IMG/VR virus record: IMGVR_UViG_3300030116_002913
Span: 1-23,842 of that record
Strand: one strand, 5' to 3'
Length of the DNA: 23,842 nucleotides
Origin: a virus
This document shows positions 5,622-12,965 of this stretch, one piece after another. The position numbers were made by a program, and so were the translations under genes. Under the pieces are notes generated by a model. It searched no databases. It had not been told where the DNA came from and saw only the letters and a program-made list of their open reading frames with translations. Numbering within the stretch: position 1 is the first letter of the stretch; each line of letters begins with the position of its first letter.

Positions 5622-6431
5622 ATGGCTGAAAAGCAAGCTGTAGCGAAAAAGGCGGAGTCGCTACCCGCCAATCTCATGGACGATCTGTACGCTGGTGCAG
5701 GTCAGGGGATGGAGAATATTACCTCCGAGGATATGCAGATTCCGTTTATGCGGATCTTGCAGCCGCTCTCCCCGCAACTGATCAAGACGGACTCGAAGTT
5801 CATCAAGGGTGCGTCTGCCGGTGACATCTTCAACACTGTGACTGGGCAGTTTTGGGAAGGCGACGAAGGCGTGACGATTATCCCGTGCGCCTACGAGATG
5901 AAGTTCCTGGAGTTCCAACTGCGTGAGTCTGGTGGTGGCTTCCTTGGTGAGATCGATCCGAACAACCCTGACATTCGTCAGGCACAGCGGATAAATGCCA
6001 ATGAAATCCTGCCGTCGGGTAACGAGTTGGTCCGTGCTGCTCAGTTCTTGGTCGTGGCTATCGACGAGAACGGTGTAACCCAGCAGATGATTCTCGATAT
6101 GAAGAAGACCCAGATGAAGGTTGCCAAGCAGTGGAACACCCGCCGTGCGGGTATGAAGCTGATGCACCCGGAGAAGGGTCTGTTCACTCCGCCCATGTGG
6201 GCTACGGTGTGGAAGCTGAAGACTGTGCAGGAGAGCAACGACAAGGGTTCGTGGTTCAACTATTCGATCTCCCAGCTTGACATCCAGAGTGTGCCGTCGG
6301 CAGCGGTGCAGGAGTGTAAGGGTCTCTACGAAATGTTCCGCAAGGGCGAGATCAAAACGTCCGCCGGAACTGCCGAAGAGATGAACTCGGCTTCGTCGTC
6401 TCGTCAAGATGACGAAGAGATACCCTTCTAA
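5622..6431 (+). CDS. SSB-like protein with acidic C-terminal tip
   Basis: 269 residues, ATG at 5622. The body (residues ~36-235) has repeated beta-strand-like segments, including M-Q-I-P-F-M-R-I-L-Q, G-V-T-I-I-P-C-A-Y and W-F-N-Y-S-I-S. A Ser/Glu-rich linker follows, then the end D-D-E-E-I-P-F. That ending is nearly identical to the D-D-D-I-P-F tip of bacterial SSB, which recruits helicases, primases and nucleases to single-stranded DNA. The body does not match the short bacterial SSB OB fold that I can recognise, so the single-strand-binding role is inferred from the tip, the length of linker and the position directly before primase, helicase and polymerase genes. Cytoplasmic, likely abundant during replication. 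Confidence 0.6.
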   Translation: MAEKQAVAKKAESLPANLMDDLYAGAGQGMENITSEDMQIPFMRILQPLSPQLIKTDSKFIKGASAGDIFNTVTGQFWEGDEGVTIIPCAYEMKFLEFQLRESGGGFLGEIDPNNPDIRQAQRINANEILPSGNELVRAAQFLVVAIDENGVTQQMILDMKKTQMKVAKQWNTRRAGMKLMHPEKGLFTPPMWATVWKLKTVQESNDKGSWFNYSISQLDIQSVPSAAVQECKGLYEMFRKGEIKTSAGTAEEMNSASSSRQDDEEIPF

Positions 6432-6592
6432 CGTAGTCGGTAACTCGCGCCTGACAGGGGGAGGCGTACCCCAAGAGTGTCTTGATTACGGCTATGGACA
6501 TCGACCATTTGGGTGACCTGCAATCTGGGTCTTTACGGTGTTAGATAACGAGGCACTTACCCCCTGCCCTAACCCAACTAGAGGGGACAGCT
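6432..6592. other. longest intergenic gap, primase leader
   Basis: 161 bases without a supported gene. It holds a weak hairpin (CGCCT 6448-6452 with AGGCG 6462-6466), the short palindrome GTTAGATAAC (6540-6549), and complementary CAGGGGG / CCCCCTG tracts near its two ends. No convincing promoter pair, tRNA or terminator was found. The ribosome site GAGGGG lies just before the primase ATG. Confidence 0.4.
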
Positions 6593-8128
6593 ATGAACTT
6601 GGACGAAAGGTTCATGGCCGCGTTTGAGGGTTTCAAATCGGCACATGGACAGACGATTATTTCAGAGGAGCGCCGCGCCGGGAAACAGAAGGCACAGTCC
6701 CGCACAGTCCGCACTCCAATTACACTCGAACTTATCCGGTCGCACCTGAATGGTGTGAAGGGGGTTGGTTCCATACCGATTAACGAGGACAACAAGTGTA
6801 AGTTCGGTGTTCTCGACATTGACGAATACCCACTAGACCTTGCCGCCATTGATCGGCGCTTGCGTGACCTCGAAGTCCCAGCCGTGGTCTGTCGCTCGAA
6901 GTCTGGTGGTGCACACATATACTTCTTCTTCACGGAGTTCATGAGCGCAGGGGAGTTCCGTGACAAGGCTTCGGAGATCGCCGCCTATGTTGGGTATGGT
7001 CGGTGTGAAATCTTCCCGAAGCAGGAGCAGGTTCTGCACGAGCGTGGTGACGTTGGTAACTTTATCAACCTGCCATACTTCGATGCAGAGCAAACCCTGC
7101 GCCATGCAATCCTTGAGGATGGGTCTGCCGCCACCCTCGAGGAGTTCCTTGATCTTGCCGACAGCCGTGCCATCACTCCGGAGGCTTTCGTCGCTCTTAC
7201 CTTCGGGGTTGTCGAAGACGAGTTCAAGGAATGGGCGCCCTGCCTGAACTGTATGTTCGGGCAGGGCATTCCCGAGGGCACCCGCAACACGGTGATGTTT
7301 GCCGCTGCGGTTGGGTGCAAGAAGGAGCAGCCCGAGACATGGAAACAACGACTCGAAGAAATCAACCAGCGGTTCGCCAATCCACCGCTGCCGGCGTCCG
7401 AGATCGTCACGATCCAGAACCAGCACGACAAGAAGGACTACGGATTCCCGTGCGATCAGGAGCCGCTACGCAGCTTCTGCAACAAGACGCTATGTAAGAC
7501 CAAGAAGTTCGGTATCGGCGTCACAAGCATGGCTGTGGACGTTACAGGGCTATGTGTAGTGAAGTCCGAGCCGCCGGTCTGGTTCTGCGATGTAGGTGGC
7601 CGTCGTGTCGAGTTGACAACCGACGACTTGCAAACACCACAGAAGTTTCAGAAGGCATGCATGGAACAGATTCATGTCATGCCGCCCATGATGAAGATGC
7701 AAGACTGGCAGACCATCGTCACCATGCTGATGGAAGACATGAACCACATCGACGTGCCGCATGAACTGACATACAAGGGCCAGTTCAACGAGCTTGTCGA
7801 GGCGTATTGTGATGGCCGAGTACAAGCACAGTCGGCAGAAGAGATCGCACTGGGCAAGCCGTACACCGACGAGGACGAGGGACTGACGTACTTCAAGCTC
7901 GAAGCGTTGATGAAGTTCCTGCGTAACCAGAAGTTCGACAGCTACAGCCGGGGTCAAATACAGGAGCGGCTGAAGGAGTTGAACAACGGCGGGCAGGCAA
8001 ACGGTCAGCGGCGGTTCAAGACAACGAAGGGCGACACCATGCCGATGCGCGTGTGGTGGGTGCCTGCCAAGTCTAACGAGGTCGAGATCCCGGCCATCGA
8101 TGTAGTTGGAGAGGAGATTCCGTTTTGA
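6593..8128 (+). CDS. archaeo-eukaryotic-type (AEP/TOTE-like) primase
   Basis: 511 residues, ATG at 6593 with GAGGGG ahead. The N-terminal domain has the AEP catalytic pattern: F-G-V-L-D75-I-D77 (metal-binding motif I), S-K-S-G-G-A-H108-I-Y (motif II) and E-I-F-P-K-Q (139-144) followed by G-N-F-I-N-L-P-Y. These resemble the primase domain of TOTE-type systems. The central part carries C217/C220, C287, C296 and C301, a conserved-looking metal or Fe-S site as in PriL or PriCT-type domains. The C-terminal ~200 residues are helical, and the protein ends G-E-E-I-P-F, copying the SSB tip of the upstream gene. It would lay RNA or DNA primers for the polymerase. The stop overlaps the helicase start. 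Confidence 0.8.
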   Translation: MNLDERFMAAFEGFKSAHGQTIISEERRAGKQKAQSRTVRTPITLELIRSHLNGVKGVGSIPINEDNKCKFGVLDIDEYPLDLAAIDRRLRDLEVPAVVCRSKSGGAHIYFFFTEFMSAGEFRDKASEIAAYVGYGRCEIFPKQEQVLHERGDVGNFINLPYFDAEQTLRHAILEDGSAATLEEFLDLADSRAITPEAFVALTFGVVEDEFKEWAPCLNCMFGQGIPEGTRNTVMFAAAVGCKKEQPETWKQRLEEINQRFANPPLPASEIVTIQNQHDKKDYGFPCDQEPLRSFCNKTLCKTKKFGIGVTSMAVDVTGLCVVKSEPPVWFCDVGGRRVELTTDDLQTPQKFQKACMEQIHVMPPMMKMQDWQTIVTMLMEDMNHIDVPHELTYKGQFNELVEAYCDGRVQAQSAEEIALGKPYTDEDEGLTYFKLEALMKFLRNQKFDSYSRGQIQERLKELNNGGQANGQRRFKTTKGDTMPMRVWWVPAKSNEVEIPAIDVVGEEIPF

Positions 8129-9648
8129 CCGCGACAACAATCTTCGGACCCCCAGGCACGGGCAAGACCACACGGCTGATCAACATTGTCCAGCAGGAAC
8201 TGGACCGTGGAACGGCGCCCGACAAGATTGCTTTCGTGTCCTTCAGCAAGAAGGCTGCACAGGAAGCACGGGACCGTGCTGCGGAGAAGCTGGGCATCAA
8301 CGAACAGCAGATGATCTGGTTCCGTACGCTGCACTCCTTCGCGTTCCAGAACCTTGGCCTCAGTGGTCAGAAGGTCATGAAGGGCGCTGACTACAACAAG
8401 GTCGGTGAGTTGTTGGGTCTGCCCATGCTCTCGTCTGCTTCTGTCCGCATGGACGATGGCATTCTGTTCTCGGCAGGTCAGTCCAAGGGCGATCAGTATC
8501 ACGGCATCCTCCAGCTTGCTCGGGTAACTGGCAAGTCAATGGAGGAGATGTTCAACGAAAAGAACACAGACTATCGTCTGCACTTCCAGCAACTGAAGGT
8601 CATGGATCAGGTGATCCGGGACTACAAGAAGATGACCGACAAGGTAGATTTCGTGGACATGATCGAACAGTTCGTGATGCAGGGTAACTGTCCGCTGCTC
8701 GACGTGCTGATCGTGGACGAGGCCCAAGACTTGGTGCCACTCCAGTGGCGTATGGTGCATGAAGTGATGAAGCCGTGCGCCAAGCGCATCTATTTTGCCG
8801 GCGACGACGATCAGTGCATCTACTCGTGGATGGGCGTGAACGTCAACGACTTCCTGACCGCATCAGACGACAAGGTCGTGCTCGATAAATCCTACCGTCT
8901 GCCCTCGCAGGTGCATGGGCTGGCGGACAGTGTGGCAAAACGACTAGCTGTTCGGCAGCAAAAAGTTTGGTCTCCGGTCGAAGAAGGTGGTGCCGTCGTA
9001 TGGCATCATGATATCCTCGATGTGGACCTACGAACTGGCGAATGGTTGATTCTTGCCCGTACGAATAACATCGCGAACAAGGTTGCGAACACCCTCAAGG
9101 AACAGGGCTACCTGTTCTGGCGCGAGGGGCCAGGCTGGTCCATCTCTCCGAATGTTCTAAACGGAATCGAGGTGTGGTTGCGACTATGCAAAAATCAGTT
9201 TGTGTCCCCGGCGGACTTGAAGAGCTTCTCCAAACTTATCCAATCAACGGTCATCACCAAGTCTGGCCGACGCAAACTTACAAACCTCGACCCCGAAGCA
9301 ACCTACAACCTCACCGATTTACAGAACCTGTGCGAGTTGACCGCGACTGCACAGACACCGTGGTACGAAGTGATCCGTGTGTCGGAGCAGGAGCGGATCT
9401 ACATTACTTCTGTACGTCGGATGGGCGAGTCTATCTTGTCGGGCAAGCCGAGGATACGGATCTCGACGATCCACAAGGCGAAGGGTGGGGAGGCAGACAA
9501 CGTCCTCCTCCTGCTTGAGTCCAGCCCTGTCATAACGAGAGCCGAAGACACCGAAGGTGAGATTCGAACCTTCTATGTGGGTATGACTCGTGCCCGCAAA
9601 CAGCTACACCTTGTCGAGTCACACTCCAACCACAGGTTCGAACTATGA
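8125..9648 (+). CDS. UvrD/Rep-like SF1A DNA helicase
   Basis: 507 residues from a TTG at 8125, which overlaps the primase stop (TTTTGA); GAGGAG lies about nine bases ahead. All SF1 motifs are in order: Walker A G8-P-P-G-T-G-K-T-T16, motif Ia F-V-S-F-S-K-K-A-A (38-45), T-L-H-S-F (68-72), motif II V-D-E-A-Q-D-L (197-203), motif III G-D-D-D-Q-x-I-Y-S-W-M-G (226-237), motif IV S-Y-R-L-P (256-260), motif V S-T-I-H-K-A-K-G (447-454) and motif VI Y-V-G-M-T-R-A-R (484-491). It is shorter than UvrD (about 720 residues), with reduced accessory domains. It would unwind DNA 3' to 5' using ATP. It is a good candidate for the replicative helicase of this phage because no DnaB-type helicase is seen. Confidence 0.9.
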   Translation: MTATTIFGPPGTGKTTRLINIVQQELDRGTAPDKIAFVSFSKKAAQEARDRAAEKLGINEQQMIWFRTLHSFAFQNLGLSGQKVMKGADYNKVGELLGLPMLSSASVRMDDGILFSAGQSKGDQYHGILQLARVTGKSMEEMFNEKNTDYRLHFQQLKVMDQVIRDYKKMTDKVDFVDMIEQFVMQGNCPLLDVLIVDEAQDLVPLQWRMVHEVMKPCAKRIYFAGDDDQCIYSWMGVNVNDFLTASDDKVVLDKSYRLPSQVHGLADSVAKRLAVRQQKVWSPVEEGGAVVWHHDILDVDLRTGEWLILARTNNIANKVANTLKEQGYLFWREGPGWSISPNVLNGIEVWLRLCKNQFVSPADLKSFSKLIQSTVITKSGRRKLTNLDPEATYNLTDLQNLCELTATAQTPWYEVIRVSEQERIYITSVRRMGESILSGKPRIRISTIHKAKGGEADNVLLLLESSPVITRAEDTEGEIRTFYVGMTRARKQLHLVESHSNHRFEL

Positions 9649-9929
9649 AAAACAGAGAGCACTTCCTGAAGCAGGCAGAAGAACTGATCAATGGACCGAG
9701 GGCCGAGGACTATGGACCGGCGCTCCTGAACCATGAACGGATTGCTACAATCTGGAACGTGCTGCTCCGCAAGAAACTGTTGGACAAGATCACGCCAACC
9801 GAGGTTACGGCGATGATGGTCGGTTTGAAGCTGGCTCGGCTTGCCGAGGACATGCACAAGGATGATTCGTGGGTAGACATTATTGGCTACGCTGCGCTGG
9901 GCGGGGAGATCTCGAACGATGAAAGCTGA
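9645..9929 (+). CDS. DUF6378 family protein
   Basis: 94 residues, ATG at 9645 overlapping the helicase stop as ATGA. The pattern E-L-I-N-G-P-R-A-E-D-Y-G near the start, N-H-E-R-I-A-x-I-W, then M-M-V-G-L-K-L-A-R-L and K-D-D-S-W-V-D-I-I-G-Y-A-A-L near the end is that of DUF6378, a short all-helical domain common in phages. The D-S-W-x-D-I-x-G-Y-A segment recalls the metal-binding helices of all-alpha nucleotide pyrophosphohydrolases (MazG-like), so a role in nucleotide clean-up is possible but unproven. It overlaps the polymerase gene by 11 bases. Confidence 0.8.
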   Translation: MKNREHFLKQAEELINGPRAEDYGPALLNHERIATIWNVLLRKKLLDKITPTEVTAMMVGLKLARLAEDMHKDDSWVDIIGYAALGGEISNDES

Positions 9930-11793
9930 TCTGTTTGACATTGAGGAAGAGTGGTATCCGCCGTCATCCCTGCCGGATCTGACAAACTGTGAGCGGATTG
10001 CGATTGACCTTGAAACCTGTGACCCGAACCTGACGACCCTGGGTCCGGGTTGGTGTCGCGATGACGGCTATGTCATCGGGTTTGCGGTAGCTGCCGGCGA
10101 CTTCGTTGGATACTTTCCGATTCGACATCAAGGTGGCGGCAACATGCCAGAGAAAACTGTGGTCAACTGGTTGAAGAAACAACTTGCCACCCCGCACATT
10201 GAGAAGATTATGCACAACGCGATGTACGATCTGGGCTGGCTGCGCTGGGCCGGCATCGAGGTGCAGGGCAAGATCATCGACACGATGGTGGCGGCACCGC
10301 TGCTGAACGAGAATCGTCGTTACTACAACTTGAACAGTCTGGCCGGTGAGTATCTCGGTGAATGGAAGAACGAGAAGATGCTGAAGGCTGCGGCATCGAT
10401 GTATGGTGTCGATCCGAAGGGAGAGATGTGGAAGCTACACGCCTCGTTCGTAGGCAAGTATGCGGAGCAGGACGCCGCTGTTACACTGCGCCTGTGGGAT
10501 CGCCTGCGGGCCGACATCGACAAGGATGAAGTCAACAGCATCTTCGAGTTGGAGACTTCACTGATTCCACTGCTGCTCGACATGAAGTCGAAAGGTGTGC
10601 GCGTCGATGTGGACAAGGCACAAGATGTGCAGAAGGAACTGAAGCGCCGAGAGGATGCGTTACTTGAAGAAGTAAAGAAAGAGACCGGCGTCCTTGTGGA
10701 GCCGTGGGCCGCTGCATCTATAGCAAAGGCGTTCGACGCCCTTGGGTTGAACTACAACAGGACAGAAAAGTCGAATGCGCCAGCCTTTACAAAAGCATTT
10801 CTTGCGAACCACACTCACCCGGTGGCGCAGAAGATTGTACGCCTGCGTGAGTTTAACAAGGCCAACACGACATTCATTGAAACCATTCTTGAACATTCGC
10901 ATAACGGTCGTATCCATTGTGATTTTCACCCTCTTCGTTCAGATGAAGGGGGCACAGTTACCGGACGATTTTCTTCGTCCAACCCGAACCTCCAACAAAT
11001 CCCGGCCCGTGACCCCGAAATCAAAAAGATGATCCGGGGTCTCTTCATCCCGGAGGATGGAGAGAAGTGGGGCAGCTTCGACTACGCATCACAGGAGCCA
11101 CGGTGGCTGGCACACTATTGCGCCACGCTGACCGGCGCTCGGCGGGATCCACAGATTGATGATGTGGTGCGAATGTACCACGAAGGCAATGCCGACTTCC
11201 ACCAGATGGTGGCGGACATGGCAGGTGTGTCACGCAAGGAAGCCAAGACTGTGAACCTCGGCATCATGTACGGCATGGGTCGGAAGAAGCTGGCCGGCAC
11301 CCTCGACATCACCGAGGAGGACGCCAAGGGGCTGTTGCACAAGTATCACGACAAGGTGCCGTTCGTGAAGGGCATGGCCGATCTGGCGATGAACCAAGCG
11401 ATGGACAAGGGCGTGATTCGAACATGGCTTGGACGCAAGTGTCGCTTCGACATGTGGGAGCCGAAGGCATTCGGCTACAACCGTGCGCTGCCTCTCGAAG
11501 AAGCTGTCAAGGAATATGGTGGCAAGGGTATGATTCGTCGCGCGTTTACCTACAAGGCACTAAATCGACTGATCCAAGGGTCGAGCGCGGACCAGACTAA
11601 GAAGGCGATGGTGACGTGTTATGAAGAAGGACTGGTGCCGATGCTCACAGTTCACGACGAATTGTGTTTTAGCGTGAACTCTTGTGAACAATCCGACAAA
11701 ATTGTCGATATCATGAAGAATTGTGTACCAGACTTGAAGGTGCCGTTCGACGTGGATGCCGAGCTTGGCAGTAATTGGGGCGAGGTGGGGTAG
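9919..11793 (+). CDS. polA: family A DNA polymerase with 3'-5' exonuclease
   Basis: 624 residues from the ATG at 9919; a longer form from 9883 is rejected because GGGGAG precedes 9919 and the exonuclease domain starts soon after. The exonuclease has Exo I D30-L-E-T, Exo II H-N-A-M-Y-D104 and Exo III Y181-A-E-Q-D185, all intact. The polymerase has T-G-R-F-S-S-S-N-P-N-L-Q-Q-I-P (348-362), motif A F-D-Y-A-S-Q-E (387-393), motif B R439-x3-K443-x3-L447-x3-Y451-G and motif C V-H579-D-E. There is no 5'-3' exonuclease domain, as usual in phages. L447 is at the position of E. coli Phe762. It copies the phage genome with the nearby primase and helicase. Confidence 0.95.
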   Translation: MKADLFDIEEEWYPPSSLPDLTNCERIAIDLETCDPNLTTLGPGWCRDDGYVIGFAVAAGDFVGYFPIRHQGGGNMPEKTVVNWLKKQLATPHIEKIMHNAMYDLGWLRWAGIEVQGKIIDTMVAAPLLNENRRYYNLNSLAGEYLGEWKNEKMLKAAASMYGVDPKGEMWKLHASFVGKYAEQDAAVTLRLWDRLRADIDKDEVNSIFELETSLIPLLLDMKSKGVRVDVDKAQDVQKELKRREDALLEEVKKETGVLVEPWAAASIAKAFDALGLNYNRTEKSNAPAFTKAFLANHTHPVAQKIVRLREFNKANTTFIETILEHSHNGRIHCDFHPLRSDEGGTVTGRFSSSNPNLQQIPARDPEIKKMIRGLFIPEDGEKWGSFDYASQEPRWLAHYCATLTGARRDPQIDDVVRMYHEGNADFHQMVADMAGVSRKEAKTVNLGIMYGMGRKKLAGTLDITEEDAKGLLHKYHDKVPFVKGMADLAMNQAMDKGVIRTWLGRKCRFDMWEPKAFGYNRALPLEEAVKEYGGKGMIRRAFTYKALNRLIQGSSADQTKKAMVTCYEEGLVPMLTVHDELCFSVNSCEQSDKIVDIMKNCVPDLKVPFDVDAELGSNWGEVG

Positions 11794-11798
11794 GTTTC

Positions 11799-12287
11799 AT
11801 GAAGCTGTGGGAAAAACTTTTTGAGTATGACGGTGAAGCAGGTGTCTTACTCTGGAAGGAAGGTTTACGAAAAGGAAAAAGAGCGGGCAGTTTGAGGGAC
11901 AGTCAGTGGTCAAGGCGTCAAGTGCGGTACACAAGTGACGACAAAAAAACAAAATATGTGTGGTACGAGCACCGAATCATATGGTCGTTGGTTTATGGTG
12001 ATATCCCTGAAGGGCATGTAATCGACCACATCGATGGAGATGGGTGCAACAATCACATCGAGAACCTTCGGTGTGTCACGCCACAAATAAATTCTAGAAA
12101 CAGGAAACTTCCTAGCAACAACACTTCTGGTGTCATGGGTGTGGACTGGATAAAAAAGAAGCGCCGGTGGAGAGCATCAATTTACCACACGGGTAAGCAC
12201 ACAGTGCTAGGAACGTACAAGACATTCGTAGAAGCCGTGGCTGCTAGGAAGGCCGCAGAAAAAGTATTAGGGTACATATCCAGATGA
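11799..12287 (+). CDS. free-standing HNH homing endonuclease with AP2 domain
   Basis: 162 residues, ATG at 11799, five bases after the polymerase stop. The first half has the HNH core: Y-E-H58-R-I-I-W, V-I-D76-H77-I-D-G-D and N-H-I-E-N89-L-R. The second half (about 111-158) is an AP2 DNA-binding domain: S-G-V-M-G-V-x-W, R-W-R-A-S-I, L-G-T-Y-K-T-F-V-E-A-V-A-A-R. This HNH-AP2 pair is typical of mobile endonucleases that copy themselves into polymerase and other core genes. The gene is visibly richer in A/T (runs such as CAAAAAAACAAAATATG) than the polymerase, suggesting transfer. No intron is seen in the adjacent polymerase, which reads intact, so it is free-standing. Confidence 0.9.
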   Translation: MKLWEKLFEYDGEAGVLLWKEGLRKGKRAGSLRDSQWSRRQVRYTSDDKKTKYVWYEHRIIWSLVYGDIPEGHVIDHIDGDGCNNHIENLRCVTPQINSRNRKLPSNNTSGVMGVDWIKKKRRWRASIYHTGKHTVLGTYKTFVEAVAARKAAEKVLGYISR

Positions 12288-12472
12288 GTATCAAATGTTT
12301 TGCCTGCGGCGGTGACGTGATCTGGGGCGGTGACCACGACACCGAGGGCATGGAAGACTACTTCATCGTCTCGAACCTACACTGCAAGGACTGCGGTGTG
12401 TTCTACCTTATGTATCACCCAACGCCTGAATCCGATGAGCCAGCCGCATCGCCCGATTCGGAGTCTGTTTAG
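12284..12472 (+). CDS. small zinc-ribbon phage protein
   Basis: 62 residues, ATG at 12284 overlapping the HNH-AP2 stop as ATGA. C5-x-x-C8-G and C34-x-x-C37-G flank W-G-G-D-H-D and I-V-S-N-L-H. From memory this is the pattern of a common short zinc-ribbon protein encoded near phage polymerases. The last 15 residues are Pro/Ser/Asp-rich and probably disordered. The final 65 bases overlap the end of the lysozyme gene on the other strand. Zinc binding is likely; the partner is unknown. Confidence 0.7.
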   Translation: MSIKCFACGGDVIWGGDHDTEGMEDYFIVSNLHCKDCGVFYLMYHPTPESDEPAASPDSESV

Positions 12473-12857
12473 CCCACCTCGAGTCCAACATCTGACGGCT
12501 GGCCTCGGCCCAGTCTCGATTATCGACCGCCATCTTCATTTTTCGGAACTTCGAGAGCCGTGGCCGACCAAGTTGGAAGCACATGTTCGCAATGCACAAT
12601 TGCGCCTCTTCAGGCAAGTCATTGAAATCGCTATACAATAATTCGCAATCTCGTACAGTTCGTTGGATGTCCTCGTGGAATAGTTCATCGACGTGCTCCT
12701 GAGAGACCGTAGTGCCCACTTCGAAGCCGTAAAGTTCGTCATCTTCGGTAATAAGGTGGCCGATACCCACGGTTTTGTATCCGAGATGGTCGAGATAGAT
12801 CTCGAGCTTGCATCCTTCGTCGATGGCAAGCTCGTGTTGAAGCTGTTCTAGGTTCAT
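12408..12857 (-). CDS. T4-type lysozyme (endolysin, GH24)
   Basis: 149 residues, ATG at 12857 with a perfect AGGAGGTA ribosome site. The N-terminus I-D-E14-G-C-K-L-E-I-Y-L-D23-H-L-G-Y-K-T29-V-G-I-G-H-L aligns with T4 lysozyme; the catalytic Glu/Asp/Thr spacing (9 then 6 residues) is exactly that of T4 E11/D20/T26. Helices typical of the fold follow (F-N-D-L-P-E-E-A-Q, F-Q-L-G, F-R-K-M, W-A-E-A). It cuts the peptidoglycan glycan strand to lyse the host. There is no signal or SAR segment at the N-terminus, so it needs a holin, which is not recognised in this window. It is the last gene of the - strand late unit and converges on the early unit. Confidence 0.95.
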   Translation of the reverse strand: MNLEQLQHELAIDEGCKLEIYLDHLGYKTVGIGHLITEDDELYGFEVGTTVSQEHVDELFHEDIQRTVRDCELLYSDFNDLPEEAQLCIANMCFQLGRPRLSKFRKMKMAVDNRDWAEASRQMLDSRWAKQTPNRAMRLAHRIQALGDT

Positions 12858-12860
12858 GGT

Positions 12861-12868
12861 TACCTCCT
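12861..12868 (-). promoter_or_regulatory. strong ribosome binding site of the lysozyme gene
   Basis: AGGAGGTA on the - strand, ending three bases before the ATG at 12857, close to the full anti-16S complement. The stop codon of the 32-codon ORF (12867-12869) overlaps it, so ribosomes finishing there would arrive at the lysozyme start. Confidence 0.7.
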
Positions 12869-12965
12869 ACATGCAAAGATCTTCATACCGGGTGGTATGA
12901 AGACGGTGCTGACTCATGTCGCCCGTGTGTCGTGCACGTAGTAAGTGTAGCAGCCAACGAAACAT
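12867..12965 (-). CDS. possible 32-residue protein between virion gene and lysozyme
   Basis: An ORF of 32 codons starts with an ATG that overlaps the 1418-residue protein's stop as TAATG. GAGGT lies eight bases upstream (12974-12978), and it ends with a TAG inside the lysozyme ribosome site. It fills nearly the whole gap between the two genes. The product begins M-F-R-W-L-L-H-L-L and is basic in the middle, ending Y-E-D-L-C-M; part of it is encoded by an inverted repeat (12880-12903). No membrane segment long enough for a holin is present. The start signals are good, but the short length means it could be chance. Confidence 0.4.
   Translation of the reverse strand: MFRWLLHLLRARHTGDMSQHRLHTTRYEDLCM
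12880..12903 (-). other. perfect hairpin upstream of lysozyme
   Basis: TCTTCATACC and GGTATGAAGA pair over 10 bases with a 4-base loop, ending 22 bases before the lysozyme ATG. Only a short ATCTTTG follows on the - strand, so it is not a clear intrinsic terminator. It could slow or protect transcripts leaving the large virion gene, or tune lysozyme expression. It lies within the possible 32-codon ORF. Confidence 0.5.

Noticed and set aside
5661-6407. 248-residue open frame on the - strand
   Set aside because: Mirror of the SSB-like gene, His/Leu/Arg-rich, without start signals.
6432-6592. tRNA or small RNA gene in the longest gap
   Set aside because: No acceptor/T-arm pattern and only weak stems; no promoter-terminator pair.
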